Assembly (NCBI RefSeq): GCF_022601975.1
Contig: NZ_JAKVIR010000013.1
Coordinates: 1-64,000 of the forward strand
Direction of reading: 5' to 3'
DNA from: Pontibacter sp. E15-1
GTDB lineage: Bacteria > Bacteroidota > Bacteroidia > Cytophagales > Hymenobacteraceae
Length of the DNA: 64,000 nucleotides
The translations under genes and the position numbers were made by a program. How positions within the stretch are numbered: position 1 is the stretch's first letter; every line of letters starts with the position of its first letter. The notes beneath the pieces were generated by a model that was given only the letters and a program-made list of their open reading frames with translations, was not told the DNA's origin and made no database searches. Shown here one piece after another: positions 1-7,998 of the stretch.

Positions 1-27
1 GATAGTCTCTCTTTCCCAAGCGGGATG

Positions 28-57
28 CAAAGGTAACAACCTTTTCCCTTTCCGCAA
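28..57 (-). promoter_or_regulatory. Tandem leftward promoter 1 (nearest the window edge)
   Basis: On the minus strand a -33 TTG (plus-strand CAA at 55-57) is separated by exactly 19 bases from a -7 TACCTTTG (28-35). This fits the Bacteroidota housekeeping pattern TTG-N19-TAnnTTTG. Transcription would start near position 20 and leave the window to the left. The target gene is not visible. Confidence 0.75.
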
Positions 58-122
58 GCAATAAAAGAAAGTTTTTTCTCGAGGCCTGACAAGGTATAAA
101 GCCTGTGTTGCGAAGCGGGCTG

Positions 123-152
123 CAAAGGTAAGATCCTTTTCTCCCCAAACAA
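123..152 (-). promoter_or_regulatory. Tandem leftward promoter 2
   Basis: Minus strand: -33 TTG (plus CAA at 150-152), 19-base spacer, -7 TACCTTTG (123-130). The bases after the -7 box (GCAGCCCGC) resemble those after promoter 1 (GCATCCCGC), so the initially transcribed sequence is also conserved. Confidence 0.75.
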
Positions 153-235
153 GCTGCAGGCGATAAGTTATTTTTTAAAGCTTTCTGTCCCCTCTTCCCA
201 TCCTCAAACCCCGCCGTTCCTGCTGAACCGGGATG

Positions 236-265
236 CAAAAGTAGGGAATTAATTTAGAGAGGCAA
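236..265 (-). promoter_or_regulatory. Tandem leftward promoter 3 (most upstream)
   Basis: Minus strand: -33 TTG (plus CAA at 263-265), 19-base spacer, -7 TACTTTTG (236-243), followed by GCATCCCGG as in the other two. Three near-identical promoters in about 240 bases are typical of rRNA or highly expressed tRNA operons. That target is inferred. Confidence 0.72.
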
Positions 266-727
266 GCAGTGCAGTTGAAAAAAGTTGGGGAAAGGGGATT
301 GCATAATGGGAAGTGGCTGATAATCTGCTTTCAAAGCCTAAAAAAAAATGAATGAACAAGACAAGCTACTGGCTTTCCGACTTTGCCATCAACCATACAA
401 ACATTCATATGCCGGTATAAATAGCTTACATTTTTGTAGCTATACCATCTTACTCCCTACCAAACGTGGTTTATACATCTACTTCTCTTATACTATACCT
501 CCATATATAGCGAGAGCAGAAAGTCTACCTTCCTGCTCTTACTGTATATCCTGCTCTATATATGGTATGGTCTGATAGATGAAGCAGGGCTGACAAGGCT
601 ACAACTACTTTCATTCAGAAGACATTCTTCTTTTAGCAACCTCAATTAGCCATAACATTTATCATCCATCAAGTTATACCCCCACCATACCTAACTGTGT
701 AATTGCCCTATACCTTATATCAACAGA
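266..727. other. Noncoding gap between leftward promoters and purA terminator
   Basis: The gap is AT-rich. A 75-codon frame at 348-575 has no recognisable features, no promoter and a Tyr/Ser/Cys-rich composition typical of translated noncoding DNA, so it is not called as a gene. The only structure noticed is the long hairpin at 494-570. Confidence 0.5.
494..570. repeat. Long imperfect hairpin
   Basis: CCATATATAG (501-510) is exactly inverted as CTATATATGG (556-565). The pairing extends inward through AGAGCAG against CTGCTCT with a four-base bulge, and outward through TATACC against GGTATGG. No promoter or T-tract marks a direction. It may be a small structured RNA or a cruciform repeat; its role is unknown. 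Confidence 0.45.
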
Positions 728-755
728 AAAGCCCCAGCATCGCGGCCGGGGCTTT
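728..755 (-). terminator. Hairpin terminator after purA
   Basis: An 8-bp stem AAAGCCCC (728-735) / GGGGCTTT (748-755) lies 25 bases past the purA stop. On the minus strand it is followed by TCTGTTG, a weak T-rich tail. Confidence 0.65.
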
Positions 756-779
756 CCATTTATATATACAGTCTACTGC

Positions 780-2063
780 TTACGCAATGATTGCTTCTCT
801 CTTTAAGGTACTCTTTCTGTCTGGGCCTACCGACACGATCGTGATCGGTACTTGCAGGTGCTGCTCCAGGAATGAGAGATAGGTTTTGAATGCCTCTGGC
901 AGCTCCTCTATCGACTCTATCTTGTTCAGCTCAACTCGCCAGCCCGCCAGTTCTTCATACACCGGCTCCAGCTTCTCTACATCCATTGTGTGCGGCACCT
1001 GATCCGTAATTTCGCCTGAGGCCAGTTTGTAGTGCGTGCACACCTTTATGGTATCAAAGTCGGTCAGCACGTCGGCCTTCATCATGTTCAGCTGTGTTAC
1101 GCCGTTCAGCATGATGGAGTATTTCAGGCTTGGCAGGTCTACCCAGCCGCAACGGCGCGGACGCCCTGTGGTGGAACCGAACTCGCGACCGGCCTGGCGT
1201 ATGCTTTCGCCTACCTCATCCAATAGCTCAGTCGGGAATGGGCCGCTTCCTACCCGGGTACAGTATGCCTTGAAGATGCCGTATACCTCGCCGATGTGCC
1301 GTGGGGCCACGCCCAAACCTGTGCAGGCACCGGCCACCAGTGTCGTAGAAGAGGTAACAAACGGATAGGTTCCGAAGTCCACATCCAGCAACGCTCCTTG
1401 TGCGCCTTCCGCCAGGATGCGCTTGCTGTTCTGCATGGCGTTGTTGATCATATACTCGGTGTCTTCCAGTTGCAGGGTGCGGAGGTAATCCACTGCCTCG
1501 AAGAAGGCTTGCTCCTGGTCGCCAAGCTCCAGCTTCTGACCGTAGAACTCCACAATGCTGCGGTGGCGGTCTACGAGGCGGTCATAGCACGCTTTGAAAT
1601 CATCCGCCAGGATATCGCCCACGCGCAAACCTACACGGCCGATCTTATCCTGATAGGTTGGTCCGATGCCCTTCAGGGTAGAGCCGATCTTGCTGCTGCC
1701 CAAGGCCTCTTCCGAAACACGGTCCAGCACTCTGTGCGAAGGCAGGATCAGGGATGCTTTCTTGGAGATGAAGAGGTTCTTCGCTGCATCCACGCCCCTG
1801 TCGCTCAGCTTCTGCATCTCGGTGCGGAACACGATCGGGTCCAACACCACGCCGTTGCCGATGATGTTCTGGATGTGCGGATGGAAAATACCGGAAGGAA
1901 TCTGGTGGAGCACATGCTTGGTGCCTTCAAACTCCAACGTGTGCCCTGCGTTCGGGCCGCCCTGGAAACGGGCTACTATGTCATAGGTCGGGGCTAGTAC
2001 ATCTACTATTTTACCTTTTCCTTCGTCGCCCCACTGCAGACCTATTAATATATCAACTGCCAT
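780..2063 (-). CDS. purA: Adenylosuccinate synthetase
   Basis: This cytoplasmic enzyme joins IMP and aspartate using GTP to make adenylosuccinate, the first committed step from IMP to AMP. The 427 residues match the usual family length. The N-terminal GTP-binding loop GLQWGDEGKGK spans residues 8-18 and contains the catalytic Asp13. GPNAGHT at 36-42 carries the catalytic His41, and STTGRPRRCGW near residue 297 is the conserved nucleotide-binding segment. The ATG at 2063 gives the standard N-terminus. It lies 8 bases downstream of the STAS gene and is probably the last gene of the rel-fur-STAS-purA transcript, ended by the 728-755 hairpin. Every expected motif is present. Confidence 0.97.
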   Translation of the reverse strand: MAVDILIGLQWGDEGKGKIVDVLAPTYDIVARFQGGPNAGHTLEFEGTKHVLHQIPSGIFHPHIQNIIGNGVVLDPIVFRTEMQKLSDRGVDAAKNLFISKKASLILPSHRVLDRVSEEALGSSKIGSTLKGIGPTYQDKIGRVGLRVGDILADDFKACYDRLVDRHRSIVEFYGQKLELGDQEQAFFEAVDYLRTLQLEDTEYMINNAMQNSKRILAEGAQGALLDVDFGTYPFVTSSTTLVAGACTGLGVAPRHIGEVYGIFKAYCTRVGSGPFPTELLDEVGESIRQAGREFGSTTGRPRRCGWVDLPSLKYSIMLNGVTQLNMMKADVLTDFDTIKVCTHYKLASGEITDQVPHTMDVEKLEPVYEELAGWRVELNKIESIEELPEAFKTYLSFLEQHLQVPITIVSVGPDRKSTLKREAIIA

Positions 2064-2071
2064 TTACGTAT

Positions 2072-2422
2072 TTAATAAATTGATTCTTTTAAGAATTGCG
2101 CCGCAAAGTTATCATTTTCTGCGATAGTGAAAATCGCATTTAGCTTTGTGACGATTAAAAGCTTGCGGATATGGTCGGATGGCTTGATGAGCACCAGCTC
2201 GCCGCCGCGGTTCCGGAACCTAGTGAGCAAGGACACCAGCACGCCCATCCCGCCACTGTCCATGTAGCGCACATTGGAGAGGTCCACTGCGCAAAGCAGC
2301 GTTGCCGGGGGCTTCTGGCCGTCCATCTCATCCACCAGGCTTTGGGTGTCAGTGCCGGATATCAGGTCTCCCTCCAACCTGATAAATAGAATGTCATCTT
2401 TGAGCTCTGTCTGATACTTCAT
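2072..2422 (-). CDS. STAS-domain protein (anti-anti-sigma factor family)
   Basis: A single-domain STAS protein of 116 residues, the size of SpoIIAA/RsbV-type anti-sigma factor antagonists. The motif YMDSGGMG at residues 53-60 contains the serine (Ser56) that is phosphorylated in this family by a partner kinase/anti-sigma factor. No RsbW-like kinase or sigma factor is nearby, so the partner is unknown. The ATG start overlaps the 3' end of the fur-family gene by 29 bases, suggesting translational coupling. In many Bacteroidota, lone STAS proteins of this kind have no assigned pathway. The family call is firm; the regulatory role is inferred. Confidence 0.85.
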   Translation of the reverse strand: MKYQTELKDDILFIRLEGDLISGTDTQSLVDEMDGQKPPATLLCAVDLSNVRYMDSGGMGVLVSLLTRFRNRGGELVLIKPSDHIRKLLIVTKLNAIFTIAENDNFAAQFLKESIY

Positions 2423-2894
2423 GTTGCTGCTCTTCTGTCGCTTTCTTGGCGCGGCAATCGCCGCAGATACCGTATAAGTTCAGGGAATGGTGCAAGATAT
2501 GAAAATTTAGCAGGTCCCCCACCATGGTCTGTATATTATGAATCCGGGGGTCGCAGAACTCCACCACCTTGTGGCACTCCGTGCAAATCACGTGGTCGTG
2601 CTGTCGGTAGCCATACGATTTCTCGTACTGCGCCAGGTTGCGGCCGAACTGGTGCTTGCTCACCAGGTCGTTCTCCACCAGCAGGTCCAGGGTGTTATAC
2701 ACCGTGGCGCGGCTGACGCGGTAATTCTTGTTTTTCATACTTATATAGAGCGACTCCACATCAAAGTGCCCGTCGCGCGAGTAGATCTCCTCTAAAATAG
2801 CGTAGCGCTCCGGCGTTTTCCGCAGCCCCTTGCTCTCTAGGTATGCCGTGAAGATCTTCTTTACCTCTTCAAACTTTACTGTATTTAATGCCAT
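2394..2894 (-). CDS. Fur-family transcriptional regulator
   Basis: A 166-residue metal-dependent repressor of the Fur superfamily. The winged-helix DNA-binding region covers about residues 20-85 ([12 protein letters not shown], then [14 protein letters not shown]). The metal and dimerisation half has HDH at 99-101 and two CxxC pairs, Cys104/Cys107 and Cys144/Cys147, which form the structural zinc site. Residue patterns do not separate Fur, PerR and Zur by eye. The gene sits 24 bases after rel and overlaps the STAS gene, so it probably shares the rel promoter. The pairing with the stringent-response enzyme suggests stress or metal regulation, but that is inference. Confidence 0.9.
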   Translation of the reverse strand: MALNTVKFEEVKKIFTAYLESKGLRKTPERYAILEEIYSRDGHFDVESLYISMKNKNYRVSRATVYNTLDLLVENDLVSKHQFGRNLAQYEKSYGYRQHDHVICTECHKVVEFCDPRIHNIQTMVGDLLNFHILHHSLNLYGICGDCRAKKATEEQQHEVSDRAQR

Positions 2895-2918
2895 AGCTGT
2901 TCTAATGATAGCCTTCCT

Positions 2919-5114
2919 TTATTCGAAGCGCTCTACCGTGAGCACCCCGGGTACCCTTCCCATACGCTGCATCAGCTTATCGAGATGGCCGGTGTCGTTT
3001 ACGAAAACCATGATGTTCCCCTCAAAAATCCCGTCGTTGGAGTCGATAGTGATCGAGCGCATATTTACTTTCAAACTGGTGGAGATGACTTTGGTTAAGT
3101 CGTTTACCAAGCCCACGCGGTCAGTGCCCTTGATGCGGATACCGGCCAGAAAAGCGAGCTCCTTCTGATCGGTCCACTTCGCCTTGATGATCCTGTTGCC
3201 ATAGTTCGACATCAGCTCGATGCCGCGCTTGCAGGTGGTCCGGTGTATCTCAATGCCCCCGTCCTCGGTCTGGAAGCCGAACACATCGTCGCCGGGTATG
3301 GGGTTGCAGCACTTGGCCACTTTGTAATCCTCCATGTTCAGGGTGTTCTCCCCGATCACGAGCATATCCGAGTTCACGCCCCTGATCTTCTGCACCTCCT
3401 TGTCAAAAGTCTTGAGCTCCAGCATCGACGTGGCCTTCTCGGCAGCAGCCGAAAAGATCACCTCCTTCACGCTCTTTATATCGATATAGCCTGTGGCGAT
3501 GCGGTAGTATAAATCCTGCACCGAGGGCACGTTAAAGTAAGCCTGCAGCTTGTTAATGTTCGGCTGTGTGTCGGCCACCTCCAACTGGCCCATTCGGTTC
3601 ACCAGCATCGCCTTGCCTTGCTCGGCCTTGTTTTTGCGCTCCTCGCGCAGGGCATCCTTTATGCGGGTGCGGGCCTTGGAGGTAACCGCGTACTGCAGCC
3701 ACTCCTCGTTCGGCTTTTGTTTCTGCGAGGTCAGGATCTCCACCTGGTCGCCGTTCTTCAGCTTATAGCTCAGGGGCACCAGCTTCTGGTTCACCTTTGC
3801 CCCCAGGCATTGCAAGCCGATATGGGTATGGATCTCAAAGGCGAAATCGAGGGCGGTGGCTTTGTCGGGCAGGATGATGAGCTCGCCCTTGGGCGTAAAC
3901 ACGAACACCTCCTCCACAAAGAGGTTGTTGCGGAACTCATCCATAAACTCGAGCGCGTCGGAGTTGTTTGCCTCCAGCATGTCGCGCACCTTGTTTATCC
4001 ACAGCTCCAGGCCCGACTCGCCGGAGCCCGTACCCTCGGTCTTATACTTCCAGTGGGCCGCATACCCCCGCTCCGCGATCTCGTCCATGCGCTTGGTCCG
4101 GATCTGCACCTCCACCCACTGGCCCGAACGGCTCATCACGGTGGTGTGCAACGACTCATACCCATTGGCCTTGGGCGTGTTCACCCAGTCGCGCAGGCGG
4201 TCGGGGCTTGGCTGGTAGAAGTCTGTTATTATAGAGTATACCTGCCAGCAGGCCGCCTTCTCGTTCTCCAGGGGCACGTCCAGTATAATCCGAATGGCGA
4301 AGAGGTCATAGATCTCATCGAAGGTGATATTCTGCTTCTTGATCTTCTTTAGGATGGAGTAGATGGACTTGGGCCGCCCTTTGATGGCGAACTTAAAGCC
4401 ATACTTCCGAAGTTCCTCCTCTATCGGCGAGGTAAAGTCTTTGATAAACTTGTTCCGGGCGCTGCGCGTCTGGCGGATTTTGTTAGATATGTCTTTATAC
4501 GTATCGGTGTCAGTATACTTGAGGTATAAATCCTCCAGCTCCGACTTAAAGGCATACAAACCGAGCCGGTGCGCCAGCGGGGCGTACAGGTACATAGTTT
4601 CGGAGGCGATCTTGAGCTGCTTGTGGCGCGGCATGCTGTCGAGGGTGCGCATGTTGTGCAGGCGGTCGGCCAGCTTGATCAGGATCACGCGCACATCGTC
4701 GCTGAGCGTGAGCAGCATCTTCCGGAAGTTCTCGGCCTGTTGCGAAGTGCCGTAGTCGAACACGCCCGAGATCTTGGTGAGTCCCTCGATGATCTTGGCC
4801 ACGCTCGGCCCGAACTCGCGCTCCACGTCCGATATCTCCATCTCGGTGTCTTCCACCACGTCGTGCAGCAGGGCCGCCACGATGGAGGTGGTGCCCAGCC
4901 CGATCTCCTCCACCGCGATCTGGGCCACGGCCAGCGGGTGCAGGATGTAGGGTTCGCCTGACTTGCGCCGCATGTCCTTGTGCGCCTCCAGCGAGGTATT
5001 GAACGCTTTCTTGATGATCTTGGCGTCGTTGTCCTTCAGGAAAGGCTTGGCGTACCGGAGCAATCTTCTATAGTGTCGTAGGATCTCTTTGCGTTCTGCT
5101 TCTGGATCAATCAT
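2919..5114 (-). CDS. rel: Bifunctional (p)ppGpp synthetase/hydrolase (RelA/SpoT family)
   Basis: Makes and degrades the alarmone (p)ppGpp in the cytoplasm. The 731 residues hold, in order: an HD hydrolase domain (His59, HDVVEDT at 84-90 with His84/Asp85); a synthetase domain near 240-350 (GRPKSIYSI, YDLFAIRIILD, NGYESLHTTV, EVQIRT); a TGS domain near 395-455; and a C-terminal ACT domain from about 650. Both active sites keep their signature residues, so both activities are expected. The ATG at 5114 follows a promoter at 5213-5242, giving a leader of about 90 bases. It is the first gene of the group leading to purA; in E. coli ppGpp inhibits PurA, which makes the arrangement notable. Confidence 0.95.
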   Translation of the reverse strand: MIDPEAERKEILRHYRRLLRYAKPFLKDNDAKIIKKAFNTSLEAHKDMRRKSGEPYILHPLAVAQIAVEEIGLGTTSIVAALLHDVVEDTEMEISDVEREFGPSVAKIIEGLTKISGVFDYGTSQQAENFRKMLLTLSDDVRVILIKLADRLHNMRTLDSMPRHKQLKIASETMYLYAPLAHRLGLYAFKSELEDLYLKYTDTDTYKDISNKIRQTRSARNKFIKDFTSPIEEELRKYGFKFAIKGRPKSIYSILKKIKKQNITFDEIYDLFAIRIILDVPLENEKAACWQVYSIITDFYQPSPDRLRDWVNTPKANGYESLHTTVMSRSGQWVEVQIRTKRMDEIAERGYAAHWKYKTEGTGSGESGLELWINKVRDMLEANNSDALEFMDEFRNNLFVEEVFVFTPKGELIILPDKATALDFAFEIHTHIGLQCLGAKVNQKLVPLSYKLKNGDQVEILTSQKQKPNEEWLQYAVTSKARTRIKDALREERKNKAEQGKAMLVNRMGQLEVADTQPNINKLQAYFNVPSVQDLYYRIATGYIDIKSVKEVIFSAAAEKATSMLELKTFDKEVQKIRGVNSDMLVIGENTLNMEDYKVAKCCNPIPGDDVFGFQTEDGGIEIHRTTCKRGIELMSNYGNRIIKAKWTDQKELAFLAGIRIKGTDRVGLVNDLTKVISTSLKVNMRSITIDSNDGIFEGNIMVFVNDTGHLDKLMQRMGRVPGVLTVERFE

Positions 5115-5212
5115 GATATACTATTGTGGGAGAACAGACACGCGTACACCCCCTTCCGGGTGCTTGCGTGCCGCTTGTATACTATATAAATAAGGCCGTT
5201 GCTTTATTCGTT

Positions 5213-5242
5213 CAAATATAAGGGAATATAAAATGCAACCAA
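5213..5242 (-). promoter_or_regulatory. Promoter of rel operon
   Basis: Minus strand: -33 TTG (plus CAA at 5240-5242), 19-base spacer, -7 TATATTTG (plus CAAATATA at 5213-5220). The expected start is near 5206, about 90 bases before the rel ATG. It diverges from the tRNA-Leu promoter. Confidence 0.75.
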
Positions 5243-5320
5243 TAACCTGCCGGGGCAAAGGATTGGCGTTCCGGCAGACTCTGTAAGTTAAAAATATTTG
5301 AGAAAAATCAGGGCCTGGTA

Positions 5321-5350
5321 TTGCATTTAAAAAAACGGCTTGTAACTTTG
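5321..5350 (+). promoter_or_regulatory. Promoter of tRNA-Leu
   Basis: TTG at 5321-5323, a 19-base spacer and TAACTTTG at 5343-5350. The predicted start lies about 20 bases before the tRNA. Confidence 0.8.
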
Positions 5351-5378
5351 CACCACTATTACAAAAAAGCACACGAAA

Positions 5379-5460
5379 GCGGATGTGGCGAAATTGGTAG
5401 ACGCACTAGACTTAGGATCTAGCGCTGCGAGGCATGGGGGTTCGAGTCCCTCCATCCGCA
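5379..5460 (+). tRNA. tRNA-Leu (anticodon UAG)
   Basis: The acceptor stem GCGGATG (5379-5385) pairs with CATCCGC (5453-5459), with discriminator A at 5460. The anticodon arm CTAGA-CTTAGGA-TCTAG gives anticodon UAG, reading CUA leucine codons. The TTCGAGTCC segment is the T loop. A variable arm makes it an 82-base class II tRNA, as expected for Leu. The CCA end is not encoded (CAC follows). It has its own promoter and terminator, so it is a single-gene unit. Confidence 0.95.
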
Positions 5461-5466
5461 CACTCA

Positions 5467-5502
5467 CAAACCCTCAACAGCCATGTTGGGGGTTTGTTTT
5501 TA
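5467..5502 (+). terminator. Rho-independent terminator after tRNA-Leu
   Basis: Stem CAAACCCTCAACA (5467-5479) / TGTTGGGGGTTTG (5484-5496) with a 4-base loop, followed by a run of T. Confidence 0.85.
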
Positions 5503-5533
5503 GCAAATATCTCAACATTAAATTTTATAAGCC

Positions 5534-6859
5534 TTGAATATTTCATTAAACCAAACCGACAGCACCAACGCGCAACTGAAGGTAGTACTGGAAGAGGCCG
5601 ACTACGCCCCGAAAGTAGACCAGCAGGTAAAAGAATACAGCAAAAAAGCCCAGATCAAGGGCTTCAGACCTGGCAAAGTGCCGGCAGGGCTTGTAAAGAA
5701 GATGTACGGCAAGAGCATCCTGGTGGAGCAGATCAACAAGACGCTGCAGGAGGAGATCTCGAAGTATATCCGCGAGAACGATGTGAAGCTTCTGGGAGAG
5801 CCCCTTCCGGAGCCAAACCAGGACCAGATCGACTGGGACAACCAGAAGGAGTTTGAGTTTACCTATGCTGTAGGATTACTTCCAGACGTGAAGCTTCCGC
5901 TGGACAAGAGCGTGGAGGGCTTCGCCATTGAGGTAGACAAAAACACGATCGACGAGGCATACACCAACCTGAAGAACCAGTTCGGCAAAACCATCAACCC
6001 GGAGACGTCTGAGCAGGGCGACTTTATCTCTGGTGAGCTGAAGGCGGTGGAAGGCGAGTTCGCCTCCAAGACGCTGATCCCGACAAGCCGCGTGGTGGAA
6101 GGACAGGAGAAGTTTGTAGGCGTGAAGGCCGACGACGTGATCCGCTTCGACATCCGCAAGACGTTTGGCGACGACAACGCTGCCCTGGCACATGTAACGG
6201 GCCTGAGCAAAGACGACGCGGCAAACCTTAACGGCGAGTTTGAGTTCACGGTGGAGAAAATCAACCGCACAGAAGGCGCTGAGCTGAACCAGGAACTTTT
6301 TGACAAGCTTTTCGGTAAAGACGAAGTAACCACCGAGGAAGAGTTTGACGCCAAGCTTCGTGAGACCATCAAGGAGAACTACGAGCGCGAGGCCGACAAC
6401 CTGCTCTACCGCAAGATCATCGACACCTTGGTAGACAACCTGGATGTTGAGTTGCCAACCGAGTTCTTCAAGCGCTGGCTGACGGTGACCAACGAGGGCA
6501 AACTGACCACAGAGCAGATCGAGGAGAACTTCGACAAGTATGTGCGTGAGCTGAAGTGGTCGATGATCAAGAACAAGGTTGTGGAAGACAACGACCTGAA
6601 AGTGAGCAACGAGGAAGTGGTAGAGGCGACAAAGGAGAAAATGCTTGCGCAGTTTAACATGCCGGAGATTCCGGAGGAGTTGCTGGAGAGCATGAACAAT
6701 TACGCCAACCAGTACCTCAACCAGGACAACGGCCGTAACTACATGCAGGAATACGAGCAATTGCTGGCTGAGAAGGTGCTCGCTAAACTAAAAGAGCAGA
6801 TGACTGTTGTAGAGAAGACAATCACAGCAGAGGACTTCAAAAACAATTCGTTTGAATAA
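5534..6859 (+). CDS. tig: Trigger factor (ribosome-associated chaperone)
   Basis: Binds the ribosome exit tunnel and folds nascent chains. The N-terminal ribosome-binding domain has GFRPGKVP at residues 43-50, matching the ribosome-docking signature. A FKBP-like domain follows (about 150-240, beginning EQGDFISGELKAVEG), then a long helical C-terminal chaperone domain. At 441 residues it is the usual length. The start is a TTG at 5534, which gives the family-typical short lead MNISLNQT; no in-frame ATG fits better. No clear promoter lies between the tRNA terminator and the start, so read-through or an unrecognised promoter is possible. It heads the tig-clpP-clpX order common in bacteria. Confidence 0.95.
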   Translation: MNISLNQTDSTNAQLKVVLEEADYAPKVDQQVKEYSKKAQIKGFRPGKVPAGLVKKMYGKSILVEQINKTLQEEISKYIRENDVKLLGEPLPEPNQDQIDWDNQKEFEFTYAVGLLPDVKLPLDKSVEGFAIEVDKNTIDEAYTNLKNQFGKTINPETSEQGDFISGELKAVEGEFASKTLIPTSRVVEGQEKFVGVKADDVIRFDIRKTFGDDNAALAHVTGLSKDDAANLNGEFEFTVEKINRTEGAELNQELFDKLFGKDEVTTEEEFDAKLRETIKENYEREADNLLYRKIIDTLVDNLDVELPTEFFKRWLTVTNEGKLTTEQIEENFDKYVRELKWSMIKNKVVEDNDLKVSNEEVVEATKEKMLAQFNMPEIPEELLESMNNYANQYLNQDNGRNYMQEYEQLLAEKVLAKLKEQMTVVEKTITAEDFKNNSFE

Positions 6860-6884
6860 GCAAACGAATACACTATATTAGCAA

Positions 6885-6917
6885 AAAGGTCCTTTTAACT
6901 AAGGACCTTTTTTTTAT
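6885..6917 (+). terminator. Terminator after tig
   Basis: Stem AAAGGTCCTT (6885-6894) / AAGGACCTTT (6901-6910) with a 6-base loop and a following T-run. It separates tig from clpP. Confidence 0.88.
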
Positions 6918-6922
6918 TTTTG
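6915..6922 (+). promoter_or_regulatory. Possible -7 element for clpP inside the tig terminator tail
   Basis: TATTTTTG (6915-6922) fits TAnnTTTG and lies 24 bases before the clpP ATG. At the 19-base spacing the -33 position reads TTT, not TTG, so the site is weak. Confidence 0.4.
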
Positions 6923-6945
6923 AGTAAACCGTAAACCTAAACAAT

Positions 6946-7647
6946 ATGATGTTTAACAAAGACGAGTTCCGCAAATTTGCCGTTAAAGGCCAGGGCATGA
7001 GCGGCTTGGGCGTAGACCAATATATAAACCACGTGGAAGGCCGCGCCATGCACACCATCGAAAGCATGACACGCTCCGTAATTGAGGAACGCCCCACCAA
7101 CTTCCGTGAGATTGACGTGTTCTCCCGTCTGATCATGGACCGTATCATTTTCCTGGGCACACAGGTGGATGATTTTATCGCCAACATCATCACGGCCCAA
7201 CTGCTGTTCCTGGAGTCGGCGGATGCCAAGAAAGACATCCTGCTCTATATCAACAGCCCGGGTGGCTCTGTGTATGCCGGCTTGGGTATATATGACACCA
7301 TGCAGTATGTGAACCCGGACGTGGCCACGATCTGCACAGGCCTTGCCGCCTCCATGGGTGCGGTGCTGCTGGCCGGTGGCGCCGCCAACAAGCGCTCTGC
7401 CCTGCCGCACGCCCGCATCATGATTCACCAGCCGATGGGCGGAGCCCAGGGCCAGGCGTCTGACATCGAGATCACCGCCCGCGAGATCCTGAAGCTGAAG
7501 AAAGAGCTGTATGAGATTCTGGCGGAGCACTCCGGCAAGTCATACCAGGAAGTGTACGACAACTCAGACCGCGACTATTGGATGAAAGCCGATGAGGCCA
7601 AAGAGTATGGCCTGATTGACGAGATCCTGACACGTAAGAAGGTGTAA
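6946..7647 (+). CDS. clpP: ATP-dependent Clp protease proteolytic subunit
   Basis: The serine peptidase subunit of ClpXP, forming a tetradecameric barrel that degrades unfolded or tagged proteins. Catalytic Ser136 sits in [11 protein letters not shown] and His161 in MIHQPMGG; the Asp lies in the DRDYW segment near residue 210. At 233 residues it is about 30 longer than E. coli mature ClpP at the N-terminus, an extension seen in Bacteroidota homologues that may be a propeptide. Two ATGs open the frame (6946, 6949); the first is used here. It is flanked by terminators, so it appears monocistronic, followed by clpX. Confidence 0.96.
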   Translation: MMFNKDEFRKFAVKGQGMSGLGVDQYINHVEGRAMHTIESMTRSVIEERPTNFREIDVFSRLIMDRIIFLGTQVDDFIANIITAQLLFLESADAKKDILLYINSPGGSVYAGLGIYDTMQYVNPDVATICTGLAASMGAVLLAGGAANKRSALPHARIMIHQPMGGAQGQASDIEITAREILKLKKELYEILAEHSGKSYQEVYDNSDRDYWMKADEAKEYGLIDEILTRKKV

Positions 7648-7671
7648 CTGTCTTCCAACCAAAATCATCAA

Positions 7672-7706
7672 AAAACCCGCTTCTGTGTAGGAGCGGGTTT
7701 TTTATT
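7672..7706 (+). terminator. Terminator after clpP
   Basis: Stem AAAACCCGCT (7672-7681) / AGCGGGTTTT (7692-7701) followed by more T. It lies about 25 bases after the clpP stop. Confidence 0.88.
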
Positions 7707-7940
7707 TAGTTGATTTATATGGTTTTAGAATGATTTTAAAGGCACTTTTCTTTTTATAGTCTCATAATCCCAAAATAGTTATCAACAGTTAAATGTGGAA
7801 ACAATTATTGCGTAAACACCTCATAATAAACATTTTGTCCCTTTATATATAAATATAAATCTTAAAATTTACGACCTCGTTTTAACGCTATCGTAACATT
7901 TGCATCTAAAAAATTGTGCTCTTTTAACTTTTCAATTTTG
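7707..7940. other. AT-rich gap upstream of clpX
   Basis: No gene is seen. TTATCAACA (7779-7787) differs by one base from the consensus DnaA box, and TGTGGAAAC follows a few bases later in inverted orientation as a poorer match. A very AT-rich stretch follows at 7800-7870. This is not enough to call an origin. Confidence 0.3.
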
Positions 7941-7948
7941 TATCTTTG
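7941..7948 (+). promoter_or_regulatory. -7 element of clpX promoter
   Basis: TATCTTTG at 7941-7948. The nearest TTG (7914-7916) is 24 bases upstream, longer than the usual spacing. A start near 7954 would put the leader at about 45 bases and excludes the upstream in-frame start at 7900. Confidence 0.55.
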
Positions 7949-7998
7949 CTTTAGGCTCTAGTTCACAAAGCCTGATTTGTTTGGATCAATCTTTTCGT

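Noticed and set aside
348..575. 75-codon open frame in the left gap
   Set aside because: Tyr/Ser/Cys-rich translation, no promoter, no family resemblance, and it overlaps the hairpin at 494-570.
5121..5372. 83-codon minus frame between rel and tRNA-Leu
   Set aside because: It spans the rel promoter and part of the tRNA promoter, and the translation has no domain features.
7900..7998. 33-residue N-terminal extension of ClpX
   Set aside because: It spans the -7 promoter element and is not part of the family N-terminus.
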